Source: Opisthocomus hoazin (lineage: Eukaryota; Chordata; Aves; Opisthocomiformes; Opisthocomidae). From it: DNA of 64,000 nucleotides. The position numbers and the translations under genes are program-made. Shown one piece after another: positions 27,121-40,400 of the stretch. How positions within the stretch are numbered: the first letter of the stretch is position 1; the number at the start of each line of letters is the position of its first letter. The notes under the pieces were generated by a model, which worked only from the letters and a program-made list of their open reading frames with translations, had not been told where the DNA came from and did not search any database. Location of the stretch: contig NC_134416.1 of NCBI RefSeq assembly GCF_030867145.1, positions 97,317,183 to 97,381,182 on the forward strand, written 5' to 3'.

Positions 27121-30100
27121 TGACCTTCTGAGATGCTTACTAGCCTTGAGATTTCTGTTGGAAGACCACCTAAGTTTCTGCTTTCCTCTATCCAAATAAT
27201 ATAGCATGTTTTTTCCAAAACCTTGCAGTGACATAGCCTAAAAGCAATGGTATCTACTTAAGCACCCAGTCCTACAGTATTTTGTTACCATTGCCAGGTT
27301 TGGTTTTTGTGAGAGGTTATAAATTTTACAAGAAATTTATAAATAAATGTCTTATCTAAAGATATGCAATTACCAAAGTTTTAGCAACATCTTCAGAAAG
27401 GCTTGGAGCAGGGATGGCCATCCTGAATAAGAAGAAATTTGTCTCTAGGTATAGGTATAGCTTTTCAGGGCGTGCCAGTCCTGAGATAGCTTGTGAGGCC
27501 ACTCACTTTGCCTCCACTAACCTGTCTGAAATATGAAGCGCTTACAGAGAGCTCTTCACTGTTAAATCTGAGTTTTTACATTCCCTTGTGCTTTTCTAAC
27601 TGCTTGAATTCAGACTTGATCTTTTATTTTTAAAGGAAAAAGAGCACACGTACTTCAAATTAATAATGATGCAATAATAATGCTGAGTTGCATTGCTCTT
27701 ATAAACACGGGGTGCGAGCGTGCAGGGTTAGGAGTCCTGGGGTATTTGGAGAGCACTCTTCTACCGAGCTGCAGGGGCCTCACTGTAGGCTGATAACTCA
27801 GGGTGCCAGGTCAGTGGTGAGATATCTCCTTTAAGCGTTAGCCAGAATTTGTTGGCAGGCAGAAGGGATGCGGATAGAGGACTCGAAGGTCAGATGTTGT
27901 TCCAAGTTTGTCACAAGTATGCTTTAGGGAACAGCAGCGTGGGGACAGACAGGGCTGAGACGCTAGATTTAAGCAGGAGACTGGTGCCCGACACCATCAT
28001 TGCGGACATAAGCGTGGATAACAGGACACAAAACTACAATGCTGTTTTTCTTCAGACTTCTGAAATAAAGAAATAACTGTAGGGCTGCCCATAATATATC
28101 AAAGTTAAGCCAGTTCTATCTAGTATAGAAAACACGATTGCATACTTCCATAGTTTTGAGGTGGTGTCTGCTGAATGTCATGTAGATTCCTGACGGTGGT
28201 GTTGCAAACAGGACAGATTTTAACTGCCTGCGAAGAGGGACACAAATTCTCTAAGTATTCTTCAAAATCAGACCAGCCGTCTCGCCCAGTACACTTTCTC
28301 TTCAGCAGCACAAATAACCATACCTGCTATTTAGTGAGACGGTGCAACCATAGTGATTTCCTCTGGTCCATTCCCATTGCATTGCACCAGATCCACCACT
28401 GTTCGTTTGGGATGTTACAGGGTGACTTTGCTCCTGTTCCCCTTCTGTGCATGGACCTACTGTCTATGAATTTGTATGATACTTTCTGAATCCACCAAAG
28501 CTGTCTGTCTCCATGATCGCCTGTGGCAGCAAGTTCCGCAAAACTCACACAAGATATAGTGTGATTTTTCGTGAGAGAGAATCCTGAGCCTGCCTTTCTG
28601 ATTTTCTTTCTAGAAAGTTTTGTTTCCTGCACCTTTACTTCAGAATAATAGCTTTGAAGAGTATGGAACTGGGGGTAGAGTTTTCCATCTCCACCTCTGT
28701 TTGCGCCTATCTGTAGACTTTCTGCAAGCTACCAGTGGGAATTCACGGAGGCAAAAGCATGCTCATAGCCTTTTATCCATTTTCATCCCTGTGATGTATG
28801 CTTAAGATGGTGTCCATATTTCACCATGTAGTAACAAATCTAGTCAAATATTAACTAAATCTCTTTAGATGTCTGGGTTTTAGTATTTAAGCAACAAGTG
28901 TTACGTGTGCCTATAGCTAATTCAGGTCACGATCACATCCTTCTGCAGGAAGATGGGTGATGTAGGAGTAGCTGTATAACAGGGAAGAAGCTGTGAAGAG
29001 TACTGCTGCTGGTATTTCTGTCCTTTTTGAAGGGGAAGTGTTTGATCCAGTGTTCACAATATCAGCTGAGGATTATGCTCCATACAGGCATATCCTTGGT
29101 CTGTCTCCTGTGAGTGAAGTCAGTCCTGTGGAAACCCTGCCTCTGCCACTACCCTGAGTGTCCTCAGCCTGTGGCAGGAGAACCTGCTGGTGGAGCTTCC
29201 TGTGGGTCTCCCAGACGTTCTGCTGGTGACAGGCCAGTATAGCCCGAGGCTTGTAGAGTTTTCCAGGTAGCTCTTGAATGTTCACAGGGCGATGTTATGT
29301 GCAAAATGTCAAGTCAGTCTTTCTTCCCCAGTAGTGCCCACTGACACAGAGGTACACTCTGAGGCCCTTCAGCCATGCAGAATTTTGTGACATTGGAGTG
29401 AAAGAGAAAGAAAAAGCCTTTGACCTTGTTAATTAGAATGTTGAATTTTCTGTGGCTGGCATTCTTACATCACCTTCATGTCTTTTTTACAGTACGTTTC
29501 TGATTAACCATACTGTAAACTACGTCCAGAGGTGCATTTTTAAATCTTAGATCTGGAGCTTATAAACAATTACTTTACTGAATTTGAGAGTGGTGATGGT
29601 AGCTCACCAGTTATTATTGCATCCAGAAAAGAGGTTAAATCTAGATGGAAGTAGTAAAAAACTCAACATTGTTTTATTTTCTTTAATAACCTCTGTTTGA
29701 AAAATCTGAACAGGTTCATACTTCGGGTCAGGGAGACAGGCTATTCTTTTGGGTTTTTTGGCAATCATCAACACCTCTTTAGCAGTTTTCAAGCAGCAGT
29801 TGACAGAAGAAAAAAAAATAGAATGGTTAGAATGTTAATTCAAAAAAAAGGTATCCCTGATCTTCTGGTATGGATTTATCTTTTTTCCTTATAAACGGAA
29901 ATCTCTTGGAATTCTGGAGGGTAACAGGAGCCAAGATGAAACATCTTAACTGAATTCCTTCAGATGCACTATCATATATTTTGGGGAAAATTTTTAATGT
30001 ATTTTTTTAAAGTTTTGAAATGTGGGGGGGGGGTGGTTAAGTGTTCAGAGGAACACACGTGTCTTTATGCAGATACAGATAAATTCCAAAAGCAGTAATT

Positions 30101-32039
30101 GTTTTTGTGTTTGTCATATACGTACGGATACACTTATGCATATACACAAACCCACATTGTGTTTAACTTTCTTGCTGATAATTGCCAAAGGCTAAAAATT
30201 AAAGTCTGAATTTGCTGCACCTCGGAGAGCAACCTCTTCCTTTCAGATGCCTTTGGCAGGAGAGAGCACAGCTAGTGAAGCAGAGCTCTGCTGGGTTGAA
30301 AATGCTGCCAATACAGATGACAGCAGCACTTTGTCTCGGTGGAAATGCCTTGTAGCTTGAGTCATGGCTTGTCCCTTCAGACATGCTCGGTACAGCTCCC
30401 CCTGTCCCCTACCTCCTTCCCACAGCCTTCCTAAAATGCCTTTCCCTCAACAGGGAGGGATCCTGTGTTCAGGCGAAACATCCAGCTCCACCTATTTCCC
30501 TTTTTGTTTTATTTCATTTTGGGTTTTCAATATTGTTTAAGCATAAGATACATGTTGCAGAAATGGCAATTTATCCAACATTTCTTTAAAACTTAAGATA
30601 TTCAGAAGCAAAATTTTTGCTTTCTTTTGCCAGTATTTGTACTTCACAAGTCCACATAGCATGCAGCAAGTTATAGTTGTTGGTATATAGAGTTATTTCA
30701 ATAAGATCATTTCAGAGGATTCCTTCTCTCTGCTTCTCAAATTCTTCAGACTTAGCAGGAGTGTCAGAGAAAAGAGGGAAGTGAGTGATACCAGTTACAT
30801 TACTTATTTATGGGCTCATTGGGTTTTTTTAATTTTTATTTTCATTTTTACTTGCTCTCTACTAGCTGCTTGCTGAATTAGCAGAAACATCTGTCTCCCT
30901 TCATTGAGGAGAATCATTTATGAGTCCCAGATTTGCCAACAATATCAGTTACATCCAGCAAACCTCACTCTTGGTCTTATTAATTACTTTCCATCTGCTT
31001 TTCCCTCAGGCATCTTGGTTAGAAGAAAAATGCTGACAATCAACAGTAATGGCTTCTTAAGTTAGTTATTTATTAAGTCAAGCCTTTTGTAGATGCAGTT
31101 TCAATAAATATATGTTTGGGTGTTTTAGAAAGGGTCATCTCTGAATTGGACCTAGTTGAAAAACAAAAATGCAACAATTCCAGAAGCTGGACACAGTATG
31201 CCGGGGGGAGTGGCTTGCTTTGTTTTATACTATATTTTATTGTAAACTGACTGATGATCTTAGCCTCTGCTTTGAACTTTAAAGCTGAAAGCTTAAAACC
31301 ATTTGGATTCTGTAGTTGTATGCTCAACTCATGCAAAAAGTAGAGCTCCAGAAGTTACTGTTAGAAGCAGTTACTGTGGGCGAAAGAGGATGCTCCTACC
31401 AGAGTTTGGGGGTTTTGCTCTTGTCTTTTTGTGTTTAAGTGAACATTTATGTTCTTCTTTTCCCATGACTTTTCCCTCTTTTGGCTAGGTTGCTCCCTTG
31501 ATCGCCTACTGGGAAAACAGCATTGAACTTGCAGTGCTGAAAAGATGATTAATGATAGGCAAAACTGTATACAACACACAGTTTATTTGGGGGGGAGGAG
31601 CGCACAGAGAAATGCTGCAGTGGAGAATTCTAGGCAAATGGTGTGTGAAATTGTTGACAAATTGCCCTCATTAAGCTCACTAAATGAATGCTTTCATGAG
31701 AACATTGGCTTAATATCACCGTGTATAATGTAACTTGTACTTGAAATTGGGTGTGCTGCTATTCTTATCTTTTAAATCATTGTAACAGCATTAACATCCT
31801 GATAAAGCCAGCCCTTGTAGCTGTCTTCACTGTTTAGTACAAGGGACCTGAAGGAAAATTGCTGAGGGTGATTTCCATGAGTGGTTCTGAATTATTCATT
31901 AATTTATTCATTATAATGAACCATTCTGAGCCTGGCCGCCAGAGTTCATAAATGCCAAGAAATGGGCTTAGAAATGCTATAAGTTCCTCAGACTCTTTAA
32001 CTTGATCCCTGTCAATAAAAGGGGCAATAAAAGTGGGAA
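27121..32039. other. Intergenic DNA, no gene recognised
   Basis: Non-coding sequence with short A, T and G runs, for example ten G at about 30025. No exon or RNA gene is recognised. The 31640-31930 part is AT-rich with few repeats and might be conserved regulatory DNA, but that is only an impression. Confidence 0.6.
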
Positions 32040-32822
32040 TCGAGAGAGTGGGATCAAGCACACCCTCAACAAGTTTGCTGGTGACACCAAGCTGAGTGGC
32101 GCAGTTGACACACCTGTGGGATGGGATGCTATCCAGAGGGACCTTGACAAGCTCGAGAAGTGGGCCCATGTGAACCTTATGAGGTTCAACAAGGCCAAGT
32201 GCAAGGTGCTACACTTTGGTTGAGGTAACCCTCACTGTCAATACAGGCTGAGGAATGAAGGGATTGAGAGCAGCCCTGCAGAGAAGGACTTAGGGGTACT
32301 GGAGGATGAAAAGCTGGACATTAGCCAACAATGTGCGCTCGCAGCCCAGAAGGACAACCGTATCCTGGGCTGCATCAAGAGAAGCGTGGCTGGCAGGTCG
32401 AGGGAGGTGATTCTACCCCTCTGCTCTGCTCTGGTGAGACCCCACCTGGAGTCCTGCATCCAACTCTGGAGCCACCAGCACAGGAAAGACGTGGATCTGT
32501 TGGAGCAGGTCCAGAGGAGGGCCACAAAAATGATCAGAGGGCTGGCGCACCTCTCCTATGGGCAAAGGCTGAGAGAGTTAGGACTGTTCAGCCTGGAGAA
32601 GAGAAGGCTCAGGAGGACCTTATAGCAGCCTTCCAGTATCTAAAGGGGGCATCTAAGAAAGATCGGGCACAGGCTTTTTAGCAGGGCCTGTTGCAATAGA
32701 ACAAGGAGTAGTGGTTTTAAACTAAGGAAGGGTAGGTTTAAACTGGATATAAGGAAGAAACTTTTTACCATGAGGGTGGTGAAACACTGGGACAGGTTGC
32801 CCAGAGAGGTGGTAGAAATCAT
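32040..32822 (+). mobile_element. CR1 LINE fragment, truncated at both ends
   Basis: This is a sense-strand CR1 covering the reverse-transcriptase motif C region to near the end of ORF2. The first frame reads [16 protein letters not shown] and [15 protein letters not shown] later frame (32386-32625) reads [19 protein letters not shown] and [15 protein letters not shown]. The catalytic motif is FAGD instead of the expected FADD. A stop (TGA) follows LHFG where the family normally has Trp, and the frames are shifted. The copy ends in GCCCAGAGAGGTGGTAG and lacks the 3' UTR and ATTCTATGA-type tail. That is unusual, since CR1 insertions normally keep their 3' ends, so a later deletion is likely. 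Confidence 0.92.
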
Positions 32823-33696
32823 AGTATAGGAAGAAAAAAGTGGCATGAATATACTGTGAACCATAGATATACCTGGGGTAAAGCCAGATGTGGCTGGTCC
32901 TTCTTAGAGCTTTTACTGCAAGGAGAGCCTGGCTGGAAAAAGCTGTCATATGGGAAAAAGAGGAAAAGAATACCACAGAAACAAGAGAATGGGAGATTTG
33001 TGTTCCCTCACCTTTCATCTCTGTCACATGGCTTCGGTAGACCCCTTTCTTTTCATTACAGCTAGGTAAGCACTCGTACAGGAACATCTGGGAACTTTGG
33101 GAGAGATTTTTCATTTATAACTTGGCTTTCCAGTAGGGGAAAGATTGGGAATGATTGAGTTACAGCGATCGCCACTGTTATGAACTGCACTAGAGAACTG
33201 CATAAGCAGCTGCAAAGAGGGAGGGGATTGTGTGGGTGCTCTGCAGTTGGCCTCAGGCAAGGCCTGAGGGTACCTTTCTGGGCCAGTAAGCTCCCCTCGC
33301 TGACTAGCAACTGAAGTACGCTGAGGAGAGTATCTATGGTCCCTTTCAACAGTAACACTGAGGGTGTGAACACACCTATGGTAGGTGACTGGCACAAAAT
33401 CTTGGCAGCATAAACATCTGTCTACGTTTTAGTTCAGATAAATAAAATAAAGCCACTTAAACCTGTCAAGCTGTCTTGAGGCAAGTTATTTGGTTCGCGT
33501 TCTTGCTTGGGGATGAGTGTGAACACATCTTCCCCACTACCACAAACTATGTAGTCCAGTTTCTCACATTTAGGGAAACTCAGCTCCATCACCTTGGTAA
33601 GCCATTTCCCTTAATGTGGTGTCTCCCCTGCTGCAAAAATCTACTTATTCTTTGGCTGTGATGTGCTGAGGCTAAAGCTTAGGTGGGAGGTATCTC

Positions 33697-33762
33697 TGGC
33701 ATTTGAACTTGACGTCTCCTGTTTCCTAGGCAAGAACTTGAACCAACTAAGCTACTCTCACA
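33697..33762 (-). repeat. tRNA-like SINE or tRNA-pseudogene remnant
   Basis: On the minus strand the segment contains TAGCTTAGTTGG, a perfect RNA polymerase III A-box match, then 33 nt, then AGTTCAAATGC, a degenerate B box. The spacing is that of a tRNA. The acceptor and T stems do not pair, so this is not a functional tRNA. It is either an old tRNA-derived SINE or a decayed tRNA pseudogene. I recall similar tRNA-like interspersed remnants in other sauropsid genomes but cannot name the family. Confidence 0.45.
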
Positions 33763-36700
33763 AACAGTTGTGTAAATTATGTCCTCACTGATCATCCTGC
33801 TATTCAGAGTAGTCTGGAGTGACCTCTCTACTGGTGAGTAGTGTCATTGACTAGAGAGTACATTGGCCCTAAAGTGGGTTTTTAGATCCTTTAGAGAGGC
33901 AATGTATGGATTGTTATTAACTCTGAGCACCCTGGTACCTCATAGATGGAGTACATAAAGTGTGTATCTCATTTTATGTGGTACAGGACTTAAAGCTGGT
34001 CATATAAAGCAGTTTTTCTAAGACTGGTAAATCCAAGCTTCCTCTCTTTTAGCAATCGTATTGGAAAAAGGTGACATGAAGGAACTGTTGATATGTCCTC
34101 CATAGTAAATCTGCTAGTGATTGCAATCTAATGCAACATCTGAGAAATTTTAGAATTAGCAGGTTACAAAACCAAGGAGTTATAATAGTGACTACATTAA
34201 CTCATTGTGTTTAATCTGGGAGTTAAGACTTGTTGAGAAAGAGGGCAGGAAGGAAGAAACAGGAAATGTGAACAACATGGAGAAATGAATAATAACCTGC
34301 TTGGTCAGGAGCAGTGTCCCTGTTGAACATGTTGGACAGATACTCCACAATCAGTACCAGCAGCCTATCTTTATAAGCAGCCTTTGTTGGGAGGTGTCCC
34401 TTGAAAACACCAAGGATTATGGCACGAACTGTCTAGGTGATCATGAATATGGCTAGCATTCAGGGTAGTAGGAGTGGTTTTTTGTAGGTACCCCCAAACC
34501 TTTGTTGACAGACAGTTTGAGACTGGAAGGAATGTAAGGAAAATCCATAACCTCCACGAGGAGGTGCTCCCAGAGGTGTAGTAGCCCTGCAACAGACTGT
34601 GTAGCAGCTTCTTGCAGCTTCGTGGAGCAACAGACTGAGCTGGCAAGGCTGTCAGGGTCTGGAAGGTCTCTCAGACTTGACTGTCCAATGGCTCAGTCCC
34701 AAGTGCTCCCTGCTGGAGTAGACCATATTTAGCTGCTAATGCCTTGGTGGTCCACTGGTTCTGTTGAGAATAGCTACTTTAAATGTATCATAAGCTTGCA
34801 TTTTGGGACTTGATCTTGTGATGTATACCATAAGTACTTTGCAGTATTACGACCTGAAGGAGAAAGCTGAAGTTCACTGTTTCTCCTAGAAACTGCTTTA
34901 CTTTAAGACTCTGGCTCCATGACATGTTCCTCCAACAAAGGGCAGTGGGAGCTTAGTATTCCACTGCCCTTTACCTGTTTGTAATGTCCATCCATTGCCC
35001 ATGAACCTGGTGTGAAGCAGGAGTTTTATGCCCAGATGTCCACAATTCCAGAGTGCTAAGACAAACCTACATTTATTGATGGTTTAAGTGTGTACCTGGC
35101 ACCTTGACCAGATGTGGCTGAGTTGTAGCTCTCAGGTTTTAAGCCTTTTTGGCTACAAACCAGTGAATTCTGACATAGGAGGACACATAACCTGGGATGA
35201 TAAAAACCAAGTACTGACAGAGCAATCTACCAGAAAAATTCTATTAAAGGCTTTTAAACCATTCATGGCAGTTTCTATGGTGGCTGGAAAATAACAGATG
35301 TGAAAGCAGATAGTCTTAATTTAAGGTATTAGTTTTGATATTCTTTTAAGCAGTACAGTATCAGATTTTGACATATAAAAAGAAGGCAGTGGGGTGTAAG
35401 AAAAATCTAAAGAGAAAATATCCAGAGCCTTAGTAATAGATAATATTTCAATATGGGATCGAAAGTTTTATGTCATCACTCCTGTACTGATTACTATCAC
35501 CATCTGTGTGATCTATTTGATCTTCTGTCCAAGAGAAAGGAATGAGATAGGTACTTGATCCCAGCTCCTGTAAGCCACCAGTTGAAGGCCTCCTCTTCAT
35601 TTCCTTCCGTCAGATCCTGAAGAAAGAATCTACCCTTGTCTGTTGCACTCTTTGCACTATCATCAGGTATCTCTTTGAGCCAAGTTTTGTGGTAATGAAA
35701 TGGGCAGACTCTTCCTGGAGCCATTAGTGAGGGGCACACTGTGTGGTGAAGGGCAGAGTCTCACAAAACAGAAGTATCAATGAAAATCAAACTGAAGAAG
35801 TAATGCTTCAACTCTTGGCTCACTTGGTAATAAGATCCTTATAATATTTCTCTTAACGATGAAGGACATGTGCAAGTGATTCAATATGTGTGAGCAAAAT
35901 ATTGAGAATAATAGACGTGAATGTTACAAAGGAAGCAATGACACTCTGTTTCCCAGAAGCAAATGAATGATTTAATTAAGCCAGAAATTGTCCTGTTAGA
36001 TGATGGTTCATAAAATTTCTGGAAATATCGAATGCATGCTAATTGTGCTGGCTTTGTATGTGGACACTATCCTTATGGCAAATTTCCAAATTAGTCACGG
36101 ACATATGGGACAAGGCAGGCTGTCTCTGGGGGGGTGAAAACTGGAGGAGGCAGGGGCCCTTTTCACGGAACCTGATGCACTGCGTGCTGGAACCTCTCTG
36201 CTGGAACATTTGCCATAGGCAGAGAAAACATGCTCTGTTGTTACGTGAAAAGCCTCCTAGCAAAGCACACAAACAAGGCTGTCCTATTGTGCAAGGGGAA
36301 GTACATGTGCTCTTCATGGGCTGATGCTTGAACCGTTCCTTTGCACTGGGACAGCAGCCATCAGTGTCCCCTGTGGATTCATGCCCGGTGTTCACACCTT
36401 AGCTTTGTTTGAACAGGTGGATGCTGGTGTTTACATAGACCCGCACTTTTCCTGCGCTGTAGCTCAGTAGTCCATTTTACAGTGTGGAAAGAGCTTCTTG
36501 TGCGTGCTTCTACAAGCACCCATTTTTCTCAGAGTACCACACTGCTGTTTATAAACCAAGTTCTGGTTCTTGGTTAGGAGGGCAGGACATGGTGATAGAG
36601 CATCCTTAGTGTTACTGACAACAGAGGCACTATTTGTTGGCTTTACCTTCTCCCAAGGAGAAGGCACATAGCTTGCTCTCAGTTGGCCCAAGCTGCCTCA

Positions 36701-37445
36701 GAGGAAACCTAGTTCAGCTTCATCTGTGAGCCGGGTGACCCAGTGACTAGGTGAGATATGATTCTGCCAGGCCTGCGAGGAGATCTAGGGGCATCAAAGA
36801 GACTTTTTTTCCCACCATTAAGCCTCATACAGAGCTACCCATGCATTCTTCACTGAAAACTGGGGAAAGTCAAGCCAGGATCTGAAGGGAGTCCAGGCTG
36901 GCTGTGCAGGGAATAGCACCACTAAAGGAAAGGAGACATTTTGGCTGCAGGTTGGACAACTCCAGTGTGATGTCTCAGAAAGCTCTGAAATACAACAAAA
37001 CTTTCTGATGAAACTTGGTGAAACTACCCTTCGTGGCTAAATTGTGCTGCCTTTCCTTGTGAAAGGAAGGAAGACTGGGAGGGAGCCCTTCAGGGCTGAA
37101 CAATTCCAGAGCCACTACCCGTCAATTTGCCTAGGATGTTTTGCATTAACATCAGTCTGAGGAAGAAGAATGGAACTGGCAGCGACAGCGGCAAGAGACC
37201 AGAAGAAAGCAGTTGGTCAGGGAACACCAATGAAGACTGACTATAGAGGGAAGTTTGTGGAGATTAGTGCTGAGGAGAAAAGCGTTGTGGAAATGTGAGA
37301 GGTTACTGGTTACCGCCTTGCGAGGGAAGACTAGAAGGGTGGAAGGGAGTTTTGTTGAGTGAGGTATCAGGGATAAAGGGGGTCTGAGAAGCTGAGACTA
37401 CAGCTAGCCAGATGTGAAGAAGGGATGTGAAATGAGGTGTCGACA

Positions 37446-37461
37446 TGTGTGTGTGTGTGTG
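37446..37461. repeat. (TG)8 microsatellite
   Basis: Eight uninterrupted TG units, flanked by unique sequence. It is a simple repeat with potential length polymorphism. Confidence 0.9.
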
Positions 37462-40400
37462 ATATGGCACTGTTTGTATGGGTAGTGGACCAAGGTCAAA
37501 GCAGAAGGAACAGTGCTTACAGAGATGCAATGGTCAGAAGAAGCTTGGTCTAACGCAGTGTCCTTTGTCCAGTGCCCCGTGATCCCGCAGCACCTGCTGC
37601 TTCTTGGGAGAAGATAAGCATCACTGAAAAAATGCTTGGACTTTCCCCAGTGCTGATTCCTGCAGGCTGTTTCTCGACGGGCATTTCCAGATTTTGTCCA
37701 CATACCTGCTTGGGGAGCGTCCACAGTGTGAATTTCCACTGTGCACAACCCAGGCACAAATCTCACTCAGCTCTGTTTTTCACAGAAAGGAATCCTGGCC
37801 ACACCAGCTGCACAGTGTGCTGCAACCAGAGTCCCAGAAAGAAGAACAGTGTAGACACAACCACGGTGCTTGGAAAATCATCTTGCCATCAGTGCTTCTG
37901 TTAGTCCACCTAACAGCCTTCTGTTTAGCAGAGCTTAGGCTTCCAACCCTGCAAATGATTGCTATAGGGGTCAATGAGATGAGGCAATGTATCTCCTCCG
38001 TTTTCATTCTCTGCTTGGTTCTTGGAGAATGCAACAGCCAGCCCTGTGTGTTAAACCAAACAAGAAATCTCTACATGAAATCGTAAGGTCAGACATAAGC
38101 TATGAATTTCCAGAATTAATTTTGCCTCTACAGTCCTGCTATGCCTCCGTTGTGCTTACACATTATAATGTCGTAATTTACATAATCACAAACTGCTTCT
38201 GGGAATGAAGTGGCTTTGCAGCATTGGCTATAGGCCCCAGCCTAGTCTGTTGTGGAAGGTGTGTTGTGGACAAGGCAGGGGAATTCAGGATGTTGGTTCT
38301 GCAGTTGCACACAGTCTTCATTAGTGTGTTTCTGACACTTGAGAATTAGGAGCTTGACTTTGCAGACTCACTGTCCTTTTCAAGAGATTTTACATGTAAT
38401 ACAAAACATGTTTCTACACAGTCTGAACTTTATTTATTACTTTTGTTGTTGGAAGAAGGGAAAAATCAGGTCCAAGTGAGGATTTTCTCTGTAAAACTGA
38501 AAAAAATCAGCAAAAATTTCTTACAATCTCAGATTGGTTAAAAAGTTTAAGATTTGAATTAGACGAACTTCTGAAAGAAATTCAAAATGAAACTGGATCC
38601 TTCTTTGATAGAACCGCCTGTACTTCATCTGTTCTGCCATCTCATCAGCACCTATCATAAGACATATTCGCTAAAGTCAAAAGCATCCTAGAACTTGAGC
38701 ACCAACTTGATTTACTGCATTTTAACCAGATCTATTGAAGTCATTGTGAGATCAGAGCCAATGCTTGGCTGGAGCAGCCTGACCTCATGGGAGGGGATGC
38801 TGTGAGAGCTCTCAGCCAGCAGAACAGGCTCTACTAAAAGCTACCCCTTAAAACACAATCTGAGGTATCCTTAGATCCTGCAGTTTTTAGCCCTGTAGAT
38901 CAAGTCACTCACAACTATACAAAGGCTGCTAAGGATAAAATGGCACATACTGTCAGGTCGTATGGTGATGAGGCCATAACTTTTATCTGCAATCATGAAG
39001 ATAATACAGATTTTTTTTTTTTTTTCCTTTAGGTGGTAGGTAGCATTAAAGGACAATTTTGTAGTTAATATAACAATATGCTTTTGATAACTGCTTTAAG
39101 TTGCCAGCAACATACTAGTCAAATTTCTTTTGGATTCATTTTTCACTTCAGAATGCCCCAAAGCAGTCAACACAGATATTATTATGGAGCATTTTCAAAA
39201 TATATGCAGCCATACTAACATGGTGAAGTAAAGTAGAATTAATTAGAGAAATGTTACTTGGCTTCTGCTGTCTTTAAAAGGACACTCATTTTTTTCATCA
39301 TTTTATTTAACTACAAAGTGCGATAACAAATACTTAAAATGTCTCAAATGTAAAAAATCAAAGCTTCCTACACCAAATAGGACATTAGTCTCAGCTTTGT
39401 TGCTGGAATTTGAAGGCCTGGGACTTTTAAACTGAAGTTCGACGTAAAGCTAGTTGGAAGTAGATGGAAGTTTTTGAGTTTTGTTTATTATTATTTCAAA
39501 AAGGAAAGCTTAGACTAAAAGTGAAGAAAAAAAACCAACACCAAAAACAACTGTGGCAAAAATTCCAGAGCCAAAATATTTAGTCTTGGAATTGCTCTGA
39601 TGATGCCTTGTGGAAATAGTTCAGTTGCTCTCAGGCTTTTTTTTTCCTTTATCCAGAACCCTTTGTTTGGCTGCCTCTTCCAAAATCACTGTGGTTTTAT
39701 TCATGGAATAAAAAAGTAGTGCATAATGAGACATGTAATGCATCACAGGGGGAGGCCCTTAATGAATAGAGATGTAATACAAACACTCCCAGGAACGACT
39801 GTAGCAATGCATCCAAATAGAAACATTTTGGACCATGGCTTTCTTGCTCTTCCTCAGCCGTGATAATTTCTAAGCTCCTCGCACAGTGACAGGATACAAG
39901 TCTAAGAAAAAAGCATTGATGTCTCCTCACGAAGAAGGAAAATGGCGATGTAGGAAGGCACATCTTGTATAACAATGAATCTTTGCCAATCTTGCAAAAC
40001 CAGTGGTTGACAGTACACCATCTCCTCCCTTCTTAGGTAGGCTCATACTGCTTGTATTAAAAGGCAACAAACCTGAAAGTTATTGTTGTCCTAACAGAAA
40101 GCACTTCATCTCCTTCGGGTCGTTGAAAACAGGGCCAAACTGATGTGCTTTCAGATTCTTTGCACTGTTTGAAGACTAGGGTATATTAAAGGGTTATTGT
40201 AAACAGTTTCACAAATGAATTATGTGATGTGGTTCAGGCAGCTTAACTCAGTCACAGCCAAGAGACTCCTACCAGGCCTTTGTATTTACAGATGAATATA
40301 CTATGTTTGTAGTTCAAGCTGAATAATCTCAACATGTAAGGTGTTGACCAACTGGAACACAGGCAGGAAAAAAAAGAGACTCCTGCATAACTTTTCCAAG

